From Gonocerus acuteangulatus (lineage: Eukaryota; Arthropoda; Insecta; Hemiptera; Coreidae), in the NCBI GenBank assembly GCA_946811695.1, contig OX328125.1, positions 93,770,760-93,834,759 on the forward strand: 64,000 nucleotides of DNA, in the 5' to 3' direction. The notes below the pieces were generated by a model. It saw only the letters and a program-made list of their open reading frames with translations. It made no database searches and had not been told where the DNA came from. A program made the position numbers and the translations under genes. Positions within the stretch are counted from its first letter, which is position 1. Every line of letters begins with the position of its first letter. Shown piece by piece: positions 1 to 12,147 of the stretch.

Positions 1-2090
1 GTCTTGACCTGTTGAGAATTCATTCCTACTCCTCCAAGGACATCAGCAACCCACGGGACAGACCAGGAAGAGGTATCAATGCTCTCCTTTAGATTTGTCC
101 TTTATGTTCATCTAGGGTTTTCCCAGACTCATTTCATCATAATTATATCATTAAATGAGGAATTGAGAACGAAAATAGTCTGATTTTGTTTAATTTCAAA
201 CTCAACAAAATATATTTTCCTTCCATTTTTAAATCGATACGACAACATTTTTAACCAACTGAAATGAATTTGTACCAACTGAGTTTGCATAACTATGCTG
301 TGTTTGTTGCCCCCCCCCTAATATATTTGTGCAGCAGATATTTATTTTATAAATAAGGATTTTTCTTCCTAGACACTCATTATAACTTGGAATATCATTT
401 AGTTGCGCTGAAGGTGATAAACAGTAGTTTCGCAAAATAGTTAAAAAAATTTTCCGGCTAAATGTTCTTATTTTTTTCGCCAGTATGTTCATATTTTTTT
501 ATCTATATGATCCAGTATCTCTGACAAAGATACTTTTTAGTAAATGGGATATTTCTGCTGCTTTACAAAAATTATCATCACTCGGACCCAAAGTGACTTT
601 CTGCAAGTACCGTGCTGCAGCTGAGACTCGTAAAAAGGACACGAGGGCTCTTTAGAGCTGTGTACAGGTACATATACATATTATCTATGTAAAAGTAATG
701 CATTCGTATTGGAGTTCTGACATATTATGTGATGTTTTACCCATACCGTAACAAGTGAATGAATTATTTATGGCCACCTTCTTTATAGATATTACGCCCC
801 TGTCTGAGAGTTTTGGGGATGCTCATACATATCCGCCTTTTATTAAATGTGTGTGATGAAGGTAAATCGGTCATTCTTGTTGTATTGTACCAGCTCTGAT
901 GAGTTTTTAACACATTTCCTCGCTTTTTTAAGTGGAGAATATCCGTATAAAACTCCACGCAATGGCAAGGTTGTATCGATGTCCGGAAGAATAACAAAAC
1001 AAAAACTGGCAAAATAAATTGTCCGGCCGACCCATAGATTATCGACAAACGAAGCCCTTACGAGCCCTCGAAGGAATCATAAATAAAATCGGGACCAGAA
1101 GGAAGTACAGGAGCTGGTCCTTAACCCCAATCTCCTGGATAATTCAAGAAGGATAAGGAGCAGGACTGTCCAATAATAAAAAATCAACAACCCCCTTATT
1201 TCGGAGCAATGGAGCAAAGGAAATGATGGAGTCAATACTTCTCTATAACAGTCGCTTAGCTTCCTATCCAATCATAGGAACCTCTGTATTCCCTAGAAAT
1301 CCAAATAGCACAAACCCCTCAATACTACTGAAGAAGATGGGGGGGGGTATAAATTAGAGGAATGATGACTTGCCCCCCCCCTCACAGTGGCGTTTTTATT
1401 TTTCTATCCAATCAAACTTCCCTTTTATCCCTCGGCCATGCAAATTTTGTTTCCGTTCAATATATTGTGCTAGTATTTATAATGTCACACAACCAAATAA
1501 AAAACTCACCTGAAAATGTGTCACTCTTTCCTATATGGAGGGAATAGCAATAAGGAAGGAAGGGAGGCCCAAGAGCCCTCTGGCGAAAAAGCTCTGACGC
1601 TAGGTACATACAGTTTTGATGGTTGATATAAAGAGGTATTCACCAATGTATTTAACAGTCATACCTGAAAAACACCGATTTTTAATTTGTGTCACTTTAG
1701 AAATACTAGTGCGATGTATTTGCCTGAATTTTGAAAAATTTCGTCAGGGGTGTTGCCTGGAACCTCTAGTTGCCGGAAATCTTGCAATTTTAAGTTTAAT
1801 AAAATACCAAAACAAGCGGAATTTTTGGATGCCAAGTAGCACGTAAGTAGATTTAGAGGAGATCTTTCAAAAAAATGATGTTCAAAGACATCCTTGCTAG
1901 TCTTGGTAAAGGCTGGTTGGTTGGTTTAGATTTTCAGGACAAACAAAGTGAAGGCTATAACTTCCCGATTTTGTTAAGTCACCTATATTTGGTTGATTTT
2001 CATAATGTATTAGAATTGTTTGTGCATTTTGTATGATTCTTTCCGTTTCTTCCAGTTATTTTTTTCTCAAATGAGGTATATAATAAAATC
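1..2090. other. AT-rich unassigned DNA
   Basis: I see no gene, RNA or classifiable transposon here. The stretch holds short homopolymer runs (a C run near 311-319, a G run near 1338-1345, a C run near 1373-1381) and several short open frames without a recognisable domain. The frames are AT-biased and lack conserved motifs, so I treat them as chance. Confidence 0.5.
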
Positions 2091-2110
2091 CCATATATTC
2101 ATCTGTGGCC

Positions 2111-2197
<87 letters not shown>

Positions 2198-2566
2198 CAT
2201 CTGTGGCAGAAGGTCAAAATTCAAAAAACATTCACTTTCTTCTCTACTCTTTTATTATGCTCTACATGTTTCACGTCGTTATGACGCCTCTTCAGGAGCA
2301 CTTATACTAAATAAAATAAAATATTGTTACAGCCTATACCTTAGAGAACCTTCCGCAAGTAGGGCCATCTGGACAGTCCAGACGTGGCCCTACCTGCGGA
2401 AGGTTCTCTAAGGTATAGGCTGTAACAATATGTTATTTTATTTAGTTTAAGTGCTCCTGAAGAGGCGTCATAACGACGTGAAACATGTAGAGCATAATAA
2501 AAGAGTAGAGAAGAAAGTGAATGTTTTTATGAATTTTGACCTTCTGCCACACATGAATATATTGGG
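2091..2566. repeat. Long inverted-repeat (hairpin) element, interrupted by a poly(A) insertion
   Basis: Two arms of about 180 bp are near-perfect reverse complements around a centre at about 2375 (GGAC-A-GTCC). The left arm runs from CCCATATATTCATCTGTGGC and resumes after the inserted poly(A). The right arm ends with the complement of that sequence at about 2566. Each arm carries a CTGAAGA...GAAAC stem-loop (2268-2295 minus, 2457-2484 plus). Single-arm relatives occur at about 18640-18850 and, as an imperfect two-arm copy, at about 40757-41020, so this is a dispersed family and not a one-off palindrome. No coding sequence is seen. The stem-loop resembles those near Penelope-like sequence elsewhere in the window, but family assignment is inference. 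Confidence 0.8.
2110..2194 (+). mobile_element. Tail-only SINE insertion: CGT plus about 82 A
   Basis: A run of about 82 A preceded only by CGT sits between two exact 13-bp direct repeats, ATTCATCTGTGGC (2097-2109 and 2195-2207). Other SINEs in the window end in GCGCCGT followed by poly(A), so this is best read as a target-primed insertion that kept only the last bases of a SINE tail. It splits the left arm of the older hairpin element. Confidence 0.75.
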
Positions 2567-2569
2567 AAA

Positions 2570-3026
2570 ATAGGGTCACTATCTTATACTAATAAAATCC
2601 CGAAATTTGTATAAAACCATTTATATACTGCAATTAATATGTATTTACATATCTATGTGTGTATTTTCTTCATATATTTTTGTATAGTTCCGATTCTGCA
2701 AATAGGTATATATAGCTAGGATTTGAAAAATAATGTTGTGTAATTGAATGTCATTTAGAATACTAACCATGTTGAGAAACAGGGAGACATGTAAAAAAAT
2801 ATTCTTCACTAAAATAGAACATGACAGGGGCGATGATATTGGCTATTTCACTTCATGGACCACAATTAATATTAAGTTCTAGTGAATATTTATGGTTGAA
2901 TTTAAAAATGATTTAGTCCTAACGCTTACACATTACTGAGCTACATAATGGACGACAGCTGGTAAATGAGATAAGTAGACGGAATAATGTTTAAGGAAGA
3001 GCCCTAAAAAGCCTGTATAAATAACT
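2570..3026. other. Unassigned AT-rich DNA
   Basis: No gene or repeat unit is recognised beyond the right flank of the hairpin element. Confidence 0.4.
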
Positions 3027-3455
3027 ATGAAGGGATCAATAAAAACTGACTTCCTGGCAGCTGGAGGCGCACACGCCGTACACAAAAACTACCCAGACCT
3101 CGGGCCTGAATACCCCCTAAGAACCCTTCGTCTGAAGAACATGAGCCTTTGTAATCTAATGCGGTCATCTTTTTTAGACCATGTACGGAGCAAACACTAC
3201 AAATTGTTAACCATCATTACTTCCAAGCCTTTCTCGATTTCCATTTTGGATTCATCCATTTCAATGAGGTACAGGAATCATTCAATGAACTCAATGCATT
3301 ATAGCGTGGCCAACATTTTCGACCAAACCTCAGGAAACCGCAGGAACTGCGTCGTCCTTCCGTGTTTCCATATAAAATACTTATATCCGGTGTTTGTTAG
3401 AAAACTCAGGGTAGTAAGGAGTCTTAATATGTCCCCGAAAATTAAACGAAACTAA
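3027..3455 (+). other. Unassigned 142-codon open frame
   Basis: This is one of the longest ATG-started frames in the window and has locally higher GC than its flanks. I recognise no domain, signal peptide or membrane segment. No splice signals or upstream promoter argue for it, and a frame of this length is roughly expected by chance in 64 kb of such DNA. It may be a chance frame or a decayed transposon piece, so it is recorded but not called a gene. Confidence 0.15.
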
Positions 3456-3937
3456 CATTTCCGAAACTACAAGCACAGTTTTGCCAAACTGTAATGGTCC
3501 CATCAAAATTTACAGGAAACCATCGTTGTATGGCATATACCAGACTTTCGAATAATCACATTATAAACAGCATAAAAGAAAATATTCTAAAAGTCCTAGA
3601 AGTCTAAAATCAGTTGATTTTTTTTTTATTTTATTTAATACTCCTTCAACAACAAACCTAATTAAAATTAATGATGATTTCTGCTGACTTATGATTTGAT
3701 GATTGAATTGCATACGTCTGGCAAAAATGGTCAAGCCAAACCGTAGTAATGGAGTACCCGACCCTAAATCCTAGATTTTACTACAGCACCGTACTGTATG
3801 TCTTACAAATATAAACAAAAAACAATGAATTTGGGAATATATTTCATAAAATAGTAATGTTGAACATTCGGATTGAAAATGCAACAAAAATAAATTTTTT
3901 AATTAAAAAATTAAACATGAAAATATATGTTATATTA

Positions 3938-3939
<2 letters not shown>
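3456..3939. other. Unassigned AT-rich DNA
   Basis: Nothing recognisable is seen. Confidence 0.4.

Positions 3940-3991
<52 letters not shown>
3940..3991. repeat. (TA)n microsatellite
   Basis: About 26 uninterrupted AT dinucleotides. Confidence 0.97.
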
Positions 3992-3993
<2 letters not shown>

Positions 3994-4114
3994 ACTTCAA
4001 AACTTGTAATTTTAAATGAATTATAATGTTAAATGCATTTAACTGTTAAATAAACAATAGTGTATTAAAAAAGTTGAAATTTCTTTTTAAGTATCAGATA
4101 TTTTAATATATTGT

Positions 4115-4480
4115 CTATGTGTGTACTGTCCTCTGTAAGTAGTGTAAATCATTTGGTAAGTCAATGTTTTCTCTTTCTCTGCAGTCTGTAAGTAGGTGTT
4201 TAATTGTCAGTGGAACGTTACAAAGTGTACAATTCGGTTTGTCCTGGTTTGTCATTAAATATGAATGTGTCAAGTGTGAATGTCCGATTCTTAGTCTAGT
4301 AAGCATGACTTCTTCCCGCCTTACATTCCGGATACTGGAACTCCAGGCTCCTATTGTCGGCTTAATCTCCCGTAGCTTGTTCTCTTGTGTGTATGTCCAG
4401 TCAGATTGCCACTAGTTGATTATGTGTTGTTTTATGACATTATGTACGTCTTGTCGAGTCATGTCATTAACGTCTCATGT
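4115..4480 (-). pseudogene. LINE remnant: C-terminal RNase H region with cysteine motif
   Basis: Read on the minus strand, the frame gives WQSDWTY...NKLREIKPTI..W, then LTRLRIGHSHLTHSYLM, then CTLCNVPLTIKHLLTDC. This order (W..W, NKL..I.P, RLRIGH..LTH.YL, C..C...L...H.L..C) is typical of the end of ORF2 in I/jockey-group LINEs that carry RNase H. In-frame similarity continues upstream (TRQDVHNVIKQHI) to about 4480 but is broken by a TAG codon at 4415-4417. The reverse transcriptase and endonuclease parts are absent, so it is a 5'-truncated dead copy. Confidence 0.8.
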
Positions 4481-5162
4481 TAAAGATATCACCTTGAAAT
4501 CGTATTCGACTTCCAGCGTCGAAATACCTATAAAATGTGTACATGGTAGCCTAATAATGAAAACAGTGCACGACGATTTTTTCAGAAGAAATGCGTAAAA
4601 AACAAAACAAAAAAACACCGGCACATTCGGATTTTTACATCGAGCCGACATCATACGCAGATGTTCTTCCGTTTTGTGAATGTGCGATTAGTATTTGAAA
4701 ATGCTTTTAAAAATGTTTTATCGGATTTTTTTTGTGATACTATAGCTTGTTTCATGAATACTTAACTGTATTTTAAAGGAATAAGTAGTTTTAGGAGGCT
4801 TGTGAACAAACATATTCAATAATTATTTCGAATCTATTTGCAATACATTTAGTTTGAGAATGAGACAATATTTACAGTAAACAACCTTGATGAGTTAATG
4901 TTTTGTCAGACGAAATTGCCAAATACCCATTGTAATATCTCAAGGCTTTTCCTATTTTATTGAAAAAATATTTACAAGTATTCAAATAAACAATTGTATA
5001 TGTAACAAATTTTAAAGAAGAAGAGAAAATTTATTATAAATATAATCTCTAATAAATAGAGCATTACATTAGGGGAGTGTTTATTCAATCCGACGATGGA
5101 GAAGGTATGCATCACTATATACATACCGATCTGTTGGGGAACAGCTTCTGTTTTAGTAGAAT
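4481..5162. other. Unassigned AT-rich DNA
   Basis: No gene is seen. The last part leads into the composite repeat that starts at about 5163. Confidence 0.4.
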
Positions 5163-6415
5163 ACTAGCTGTTACCCAGTGTGCCAAACTCTGAGAATATA
5201 AGGTTATAATTTAGATAATCACAACATTTTTGTACGTTACATATAGATGATTTTAGGTGGTACGGTAAAGAACTAAAAGTATTTAAATTATTAAAGTTCT
5301 GTACAGATCCATGGGTTAATGTTGAAGGCATAGTTTATGTTAAGCAAATGCAAAAAGGATAATGGTTAAGGGCTTCTAGGAGCTCAGTGTTGCTCTACAT
5401 TTTCATCAGAAATTAATAAAATTGATCTTATATGATATTACTTGTCCAAATCTTGAGAATATAAGGCTATAATTTAGATAAACATACAAAGGTTATACCT
5501 GAAAAGTAATGTTCGCAAAAGAAAAACTTTTAACACAAAAAAAAAAAAAAGTTTTGTTGGCTTGCTAATCTCCACCTATGCAACACTGGAAAGAAAATGG
5601 CGACTGTAAAGTCAACAGATCAAAAACTTAATATTTTAAATTACTTATTAATATATATATTAGTCAAAATTCTAAGAATATGAGGCTATAATTTAGGTAA
5701 ACACAAATATTTTACTAAAACTAAAAAGTTTTGGAAATTAGATATACAAACCAAACTTAAAAAAAAAAGAAGGATAATGGTTAATGGCTTCTAGGAGCTC
5801 CGTGTTGCTCTACATTTTCATCAGAAATTTATAAAATTGATCTTATATGATATTACTTGTCCAAATCTTGAGAATACACGGCTATAATTTAGATAAACAT
5901 ACAAAGGTTAAAACTGAAAAGTTTTGTTCGCAAAGAAAAACCTTTTCGCAAAAAAAGAAGAAAGTTTTTTTAGCTTGCTAATCTCCACCTAGGCAACACT
6001 GGAAAGAAAATTACTATTTCTGAACAATTCACTCTTCTTAAATTGACAGTTTGGAACTCGTTACTTCCGAACTGTGAAGCCTAAAAGATTTTATATATAT
6101 ATGATTATATAATGATGTAAAGTCATCAATGAGTTCGAGTTAATCTAATTATCAAGAACATCAACAAATAAATTTGAGACATTATTCAAAATGGCTGCCA
6201 GAATATGAATGGTTCAGTGTAGCCAATTTTTCTTGAACAAAACTTTTGACCTTTTGACCAAATTTCGAAATTTGACTATTTTGACCTAGCCTAGGAGATT
6301 TCCCGTATCAAGAAGTATATGTGTGCCAAGTTTGGTCCAAATTGGTCAAACGGTGTGGATTTGTATAAAGAACAAACAGACAGACAAACTTACAGGTGAT
6401 TTATATATATATAGA
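5163..6415 (+). repeat. Composite interspersed repeat, copy 1 (CTAGCTGTTACCC start)
   Basis: It starts ACTAGCTGTTACCCAGTGTG and ends with AGTTTGGTCCAAATTGGTCA, then AACAAACAGACAGACAAAC and a short TATATATAG. This terminal layout is a familiar arthropod interspersed-repeat pattern. Inside, a block of about 130 bp (TTCTAGGAGCTC.GTGTTGCTC...) occurs twice, near 5369-5498 and 5782-5910. A long, diverged second copy lies at about 53000-55068, and a short one at 51846-52140. No coding capacity is seen. A Helitron-like origin is possible but not proven. Confidence 0.7.
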
Positions 6416-7990
6416 TTGTCAAATAATAATATGAACCGGATAATTTAAACCCTTCTATTGGTCTTATTTTTTTATTTTTTTGTACCATCTAAAAAAATAC
6501 TCTATAATTCAAAATTACTCGTCCTACTGAGGAAAATTCCAATTCAATAATTATGATTATCATCAGTTAATTTATGAAGGAGAACTTATTGTACCAAAAA
6601 ATGATATCAAATTCATTAAAATATTTTATAAAAAGTTCCTATTAGAAACTGTCTTCTAATAGGAACACCTTTCTCATGAAATTGAGCCTTTCCTTATCAA
6701 GTAGCCTATGGTTAAATATATGATTTTAACTAGTCAGTTGAGTATGAGAGCCATACTTAAAAGTATATTTTTTTTTTTTTAAATAATTTTAAGTCAAATA
6801 GCTGTCTAGTTAATGACGTAACCGGTCAGTACTTGTATCAGTTTATAGATACTATATCAGTTTATGTACGTACTTTCATGTACTCGGGTATGTGTATACG
6901 TATTTATTTATATACTTTTTTGTTTATTTATATTTTCCCCTGTTAATAATATTTATTATTTGTTTAGATCCTATTAAAATTCATCTTACAAATTGATTTA
7001 TATATCGTAATTCTAAAACTGTATTTACTGATTGCTCTATCTGGCTCCATATAGTTCGTACTTTCTTTTCTTTTTCGCCACAGAATTTTGTATAAATTAT
7101 TTTTTTATTATTTCGCTTGTTAATTTGCTTACAATTGTTCACAAATATAATCACTAAAGTATAAATAAATTGAGTTAGTTTATAATTTATTTTTGGTACA
7201 TTTTGGACGATGGTTTCAATTTCTATTTGTTTCTTGTCTTAATATGTGTTTCAAAGTAGTCTAGACGTTTTATTGTACACAACATTATACACTTAATTAG
7301 TTCATTTTAATTAACTAATTAATTTGCAGACAGATGGATTAGTAATTTTTCAAACATATACTTTTGCGTTTATTGAAAAGTAACAAGAGCTCTTCGAGTG
7401 TGAGAAAATGTCTCAATAAAAAAAATCTGAAATGGCTTAACACCGCCCAAGTTATTTTCTAATCACCTTTTTATAAACAAATATAGTGTAAAAGTGACAA
7501 CACAAAAGTGTAGACCTTGTTTTAGCCGTTACAAATAAACGTTTCAGAAAGAAAAGAATGAGGAAAATTACATTTGAGCGTGAAATTCATGTTTCTAACA
7601 CTATGAATGATTTATTCTAAAACCCACGAGTAAACTTTTCATGAATAAAGAATTTAGGCAACATTTATTAATTTATTTATGTCCAAAAAGATTACTCATT
7701 CAATTCTAACGCATATAACTAAAAATACAGGATCGAATCATTGAAGAAAGACTTGGTTTTTAAGCTAGTTCCGTATTGAAAAGAATGGCTGGGTTGATAT
7801 TGAACCTAACAATGCCTGACGTGCGACGGTCCATTCTAAAGCTAAGGACATTAGAATATATATATATTGAATGAAAAATAATTATAGGAAGCAATCAATT
7901 TTCACAAGAGAAAATTACTTCCTACATAAAACAAAAAAAAAAAAAAAAAAAAAATGAATCTCCATAAAGAAAAAAGATTTGGATTGGACC
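6416..7990. other. Unassigned AT-rich DNA with a poly(A) run
   Basis: I see no gene or defined element. A 22-bp A run lies near 7933-7954, and short T runs occur elsewhere. Confidence 0.4.
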
Positions 7991-8049
7991 TTTATGGGTC
8001 AGATTAAGAAAGGGGCTATCATATGAGTAAAAGTAAATGGTACATAAGC

Positions 8050-8147
8050 CATCAGTCCTATCCTGGCTAAAAGGTAGTAACCTATAGATAACTCGTCCTA
8101 AAATTCATTGTTAATAATAAATTGACGGTAAAAAGTAAATAAATAAA
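8050..8147 (+). mobile_element. SINE family S2, 3' tail fragment
   Basis: The sequence CCTATCCTGGCTAAAAGG...AACCTATAGATAACTCGTCC, then TAATAATAAATTGAC and AAATAAATAAA, matches the 3' half of the complete SINE at 63342-63531. The tRNA-like head is missing, so this is a truncated copy. Confidence 0.75.
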
Positions 8148-8444
8148 TTATATAAAGTATCTGGGATTTGCGTTAACTTCCATTTTTGTCTCGTGGGTAA
8201 TTTTGAGAATCACTCCATTGGCGATTTCCTTTTTGATAAGGCAATCTATTAAATTTATTTCTGTCTGACGAAGTGTTCTTTATAGGTTAAGCTGTGAACT
8301 AAGGATCGACCATTGAAATCTTGACGTAATTTCTACGTATCGTTGACTTTTGTAATGAAATGTTGAATAGAATCGAAGTTATGAAAGCTTGAGTAATTTG
8401 AAACGACAAACTGATTATATCTAGGAGGCATTTCAGTGAGGCCT

Positions 8445-9645
8445 TTACCAGTCCAGGCAACCAATGCTTGAAAACAGCTATAGGTGGAAATTTTTGGAAC
8501 ACAATTTTTGACTTCGTAACATTGTTTGGGCTGGATAGGAGGTGAACACATCAAAAGTCCTCGCTCCTAGCCATTAAGCCGGGGGGAGGGGGGTTTAGAA
8601 GGTCCCATTTTTCGGGTTTTCACTAATATCTCGGAAACCTTCCGTCCTAGCGACAATACCACTCTATAACAAATGAAAGCTTATTAAATTTCCTACAAGT
8701 TCTATTCAATGAAGTTTTTCGAGATATCTTTAGTTTTCAAAATATCCGCTCTTGAAAGTCTGTAATTTTGGGAAAAAAACACACTTTCTTCTATTCTCGA
8801 CCGGATATCTCTTCGACGATGCACCCAAAAACTAAATGTCGGTTACGGGGTTGTAGAGCATTCCATTCACTTCAATAATATATACAACTTTACTGTTTTA
8901 TGTATTTTCCTATAACTGTGAAAACAGTTTTAGTGTTCATCGTTAAATCTTGCAACAACTGTCGACCAATGAACCGTTCAATTTCTCACCATTTCCAGTC
9001 AATGTATTGTCCAAAATATACTCCCTTATGTAAATATAGTAAGTACTGGACGTATAAATAGTACGAAATATATAATTTTAGGCCTCTGACCAGTTATTCA
9101 CACTCAATTATATACTATCTGGACCATTATATAGGCAATGGTTTGCCAATACATTATATTGGCAAGACCAAGTGAGTCCGTACTTAACGTTTGAAAGAAA
9201 ATACATAAAATAGTATTGTAATATATATTATTGAAGCGAATGGAATGCTCTACAACCCCATAACCGACATTTATTTTTTGAGTGCATCGTTGAAGAGATA
9301 TCCGGTCGAGAATAGAAAAAAGTGTGTTTTCCCCCAAAATGACAGACTTTCAAGAGCGGATATTTTGAAAACTAAAGATATCTCGAAAAACTTTATTAGT
9401 AGGAAATTTAATAAGCTTTCATTTGTTATAGACTGTTCATGTCGCTAGGACACAGGGTTTCCAAGATATAAGTGAAAACCCGAAAAATGGGAACTTCTAA
9501 ACCCCCCTCCCCCCCGGCTCAAAGGCAACGGGTGAGGACTTTTGATGTGTTCACCTCCTATCCAGCCCAAACAAAGTTACGAAGTCAAAAATTATGTTCC
9601 AAAAATTGCCATCTATAACTGTTCGTTGACTGGACTGTACCTAAA
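8445..9645. repeat. 1.2-kb foldback element
   Basis: The left arm (about 8445-8890) and right arm (about 9230-9645) are reverse complements at roughly 90% by eye. They share, for example, GTTTGGGCTGGATAGGAGGT near 8523 with its complement near 9553, and CGACCGGATATCTCTTC near 8798 with its complement near 9298. The central 340 bp is unique. Short frames on opposite strands, starting with the same peptide MMCSPPIQPKQ, are the arms read twice and not genes. No transposase is seen, so it is a non-autonomous foldback or MITE of unknown superfamily. Confidence 0.8.
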
Positions 9646-10150
9646 TTTGATCATATGCTTCTTCACTGCGCCTCCGCTCATTTTTACTGCAGAATTTACC
9701 AGATATACAAATTCTTTGGACTGTCTGATCTCCTAATCTGGCCAGATGAACAGCCAAAAACAAGCTTCCAATAACTTCAAAACTGGAGAGGTCAGACTTC
9801 TTGTAAAGGCAGGGTAAAGGTTAGGCGTTGGTTCGAAGGTGTCACTCGCCGTTTTGCACTCCTCCATAGATAGATTTTGTAGCAAAAAAAAATTGTTTGA
9901 CAGAAGTTTGTTAGAGAGCTCTAACAACGCTTGCGTAGCCACATGTGATGTTTCAAAAACGTTCCCCCCCCCCCACCTTCTGGGGTTTTAATAGAAATTG
10001 GGACTTAGCTTAATCTCTGGTAAATTCGGAATATGTTAACACACCATTTGTAAAAATGCGTCATGTATTAAATGAAAGAAGAAGAAAAAAACGTTAAAAA
10101 CTGTTAACATCTTTGGTTTCGGACAGAACGAATCAATAATCTGCCTGATC
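9646..10150. other. Unassigned DNA
   Basis: No gene is seen. A C run lies at about 9965-9975. Confidence 0.4.
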
Positions 10151-10154
10151 GCCG

Positions 10155-10374
10155 TTTTTATTTATTAAATTTTAGCGTCCATTTATTATTAACTACGAAT
10201 TTTAGGACGGGTTATCTATAGGTTACCCCCCCCCCCTTTTCTAGCCAGGATAGGGCTGATGCCTTTCCTTTTTTCTAAAGAAAAGCCACCACCCCCTAGT
10301 GGGGATCGAACTCACGACCCTTTAGCACGGAGTGTTAAGTGCTCACGCCTTAACACTCACGGCCACTGTGCCTC
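10155..10374 (-). mobile_element. SINE family S2 (tRNA-Ser/Leu-like head), minus strand
   Basis: On the minus strand the head reads CAGTGGCCGTGAGTGTTAAGGCG, close to the 5' part of a tRNA-Ser or tRNA-Leu (GTGGCCGAGTGGTTAAGGCG). A Pol III B box (GAGTTCGATCCCC) follows, and then the family tail CCTATCCTGGCTAG...CCTATAGATAACCCGTCC. It is full length compared with the copy at 63342. A G/C homopolymer in the tail has expanded. Confidence 0.85.
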
Positions 10375-10878
10375 CTTATTTATTTTATTTATTTAATTCC
10401 TTATTTATTTGTTTAGGGCTATTAAAAGTTAAAATGAAAGACAGACCTTAAATTAGTTCCTTGAACTTGAACAGTTAAGCCTCTTACCTGAAAAAAGAAA
10501 CAATATTATTAGATCAGAAAATTGAAAAAAGAAATATACATGAAAGTAGACGACTTATTAAATGTTTAATAAAAGTAAAGTATCAAACACATTCTTCGTT
10601 AAAGGCTGAAGTGTGAAGAATGATATTGAAATCTTCCAACACCATCTGTGTTGGATAAGATAGTGCCTAGACAGAGATTGGAACTATGTTCTCTCCACGC
10701 CTCCCTAGCAGACAAGGGGCACCAAAGGGAGCCTGGATCTTATCTTGTTCCCTTGGGGAGTGTTCCTTGTTAATACAACCCTATCCCTCGCAACGAGGAA
10801 TCTATTACCCTCCTGTAGCAAGCTTAATTTTGAGAAAAATTTATCCAGGGGAAAATACATTGGGCACTAATTTTGTTT
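10375..10878. other. Unassigned DNA
   Basis: Nothing recognised. The short open frame at 10686-10880 has no domain. Confidence 0.4.
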
Positions 10879-10891
10879 AACAATGAGAGCC

Positions 10892-10921
10892 CGGCGCTAA
10901 TAGCCAAACAGTTGATGCGCC

Positions 10922-10975
<54 letters not shown>
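10892..10975 (+). mobile_element. SINE tail-only insertion with target-site duplication
   Basis: The insert begins with CGGCGCTAATAGCC, continues to GTTGATGCGCCGT and ends in about 53 A. It is flanked by exact 13-bp direct repeats AACAATGAGAGCC (10879-10891 and 10976-10988). The 32-nt body can form a stem CGGCG/CGCCG. The same tail ends the tRNA-Glu-like and the 5S-derived SINEs, so this is a severely 5'-truncated SINE. Confidence 0.9.
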
Positions 10976-10978
<3 letters not shown>

Positions 10979-10988
10979 AATGAGAGCC

Positions 10989-11975
10989 TATCAGTGAAAG
11001 AGTTATTATCCTAGACTGAGTTCTAACTACCATCTCTATGTTAGAGCCTTATATTACATTATGTAGGCAAATGTTAGGTATGATTCGTCTGTCCTTTACA
11101 TACATTACTGTAACTGAAACAGGTTACACTCAATTCTATTCGTCCTCTACTGTCTACAAACATTATCCGTTTTTCATGAAATATGGTGCAAACATACTAG
11201 AACGAAAAGTTAAGGTTCTTAACCAGCAGAATTCACCAATCGTACCAATTTGTGGTCAAATAGCAACAAAAAAAATTCGTAAAGTTTTTCCATTAAGCGA
11301 TTTTCAGATACACTTACTGTTTATTGATTTAAGAAATCAAATACGAGAAAAATAACTTTTAAGGTTATGTATTAACGGATTCCAGAAAAAAGAAACATAA
11401 CCTAGAATTTTAGTTTAGGGTTCTCCAAAAGAACGGATTGAGTTAATGATTTTTCCACACCTTGATCTTTATCCTTTATAAGTAAGTATATAAATCTTGG
11501 TTACAAAAGAAGTAGAAAAGGTGTCACAAATAAATATTAAATCAACAGAGAGGTTTTGGATTTCGTAAACTTCTAGATAGTATTAGTAAGTGTAAGGTGA
11601 CCATTCGAAGGTTTGATAAATTGTTTACATAAAAAAATTATACTAATTATGATAGAAAGATCTCAGCCAGAGAAAATTGTGCTTAATGATTGAATGTCCT
11701 TCCAAAAAAATAAATTATTTGGCTGAAAAGTAGGGGCACGCAAGGTGTGTTAAGCTACCATTACCAAAGTGCATATTCAATTGAATTGTACATTTTGAAT
11801 ATATGTGTAAATAAATAAATTGGTTGAAAAGTTTAAGAGTAAAATAAGAAACGTAACTAGGCATCAAATATGAAAATGACGTTTGTATTTTTTGTTACCA
11901 AAGTCTTGTTCCTTACGAACTGGCGGAAATATAGAACAGCGTGAGTCAGGGGTTAGGCCACACCAGAAATCTTGA
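10989..11975. other. Unassigned AT-rich DNA
   Basis: The 105-codon frame at 11038-11355 shows no known motif. I see no other structure. Confidence 0.35.
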
Positions 11976-11980
11976 TTTCC

Positions 11981-12102
11981 TTTTACACTTTCCTCCGAAG
12001 GAAAGTAGCTATTGAGGTTGGACTCATGACGGAATTTTTAAAAAATTTCTTCAAATCTTTATTGATCCTACCTAGTAGACACCGAAAATGACCCCCGTTA
12101 AA

Positions 12103-12147
<45 letters not shown>

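Noticed and set aside
2020..2310. 96-codon frame with a long Lys run
   Set aside because: The Lys run is the poly(A) of an inserted SINE tail, so it is not a protein.
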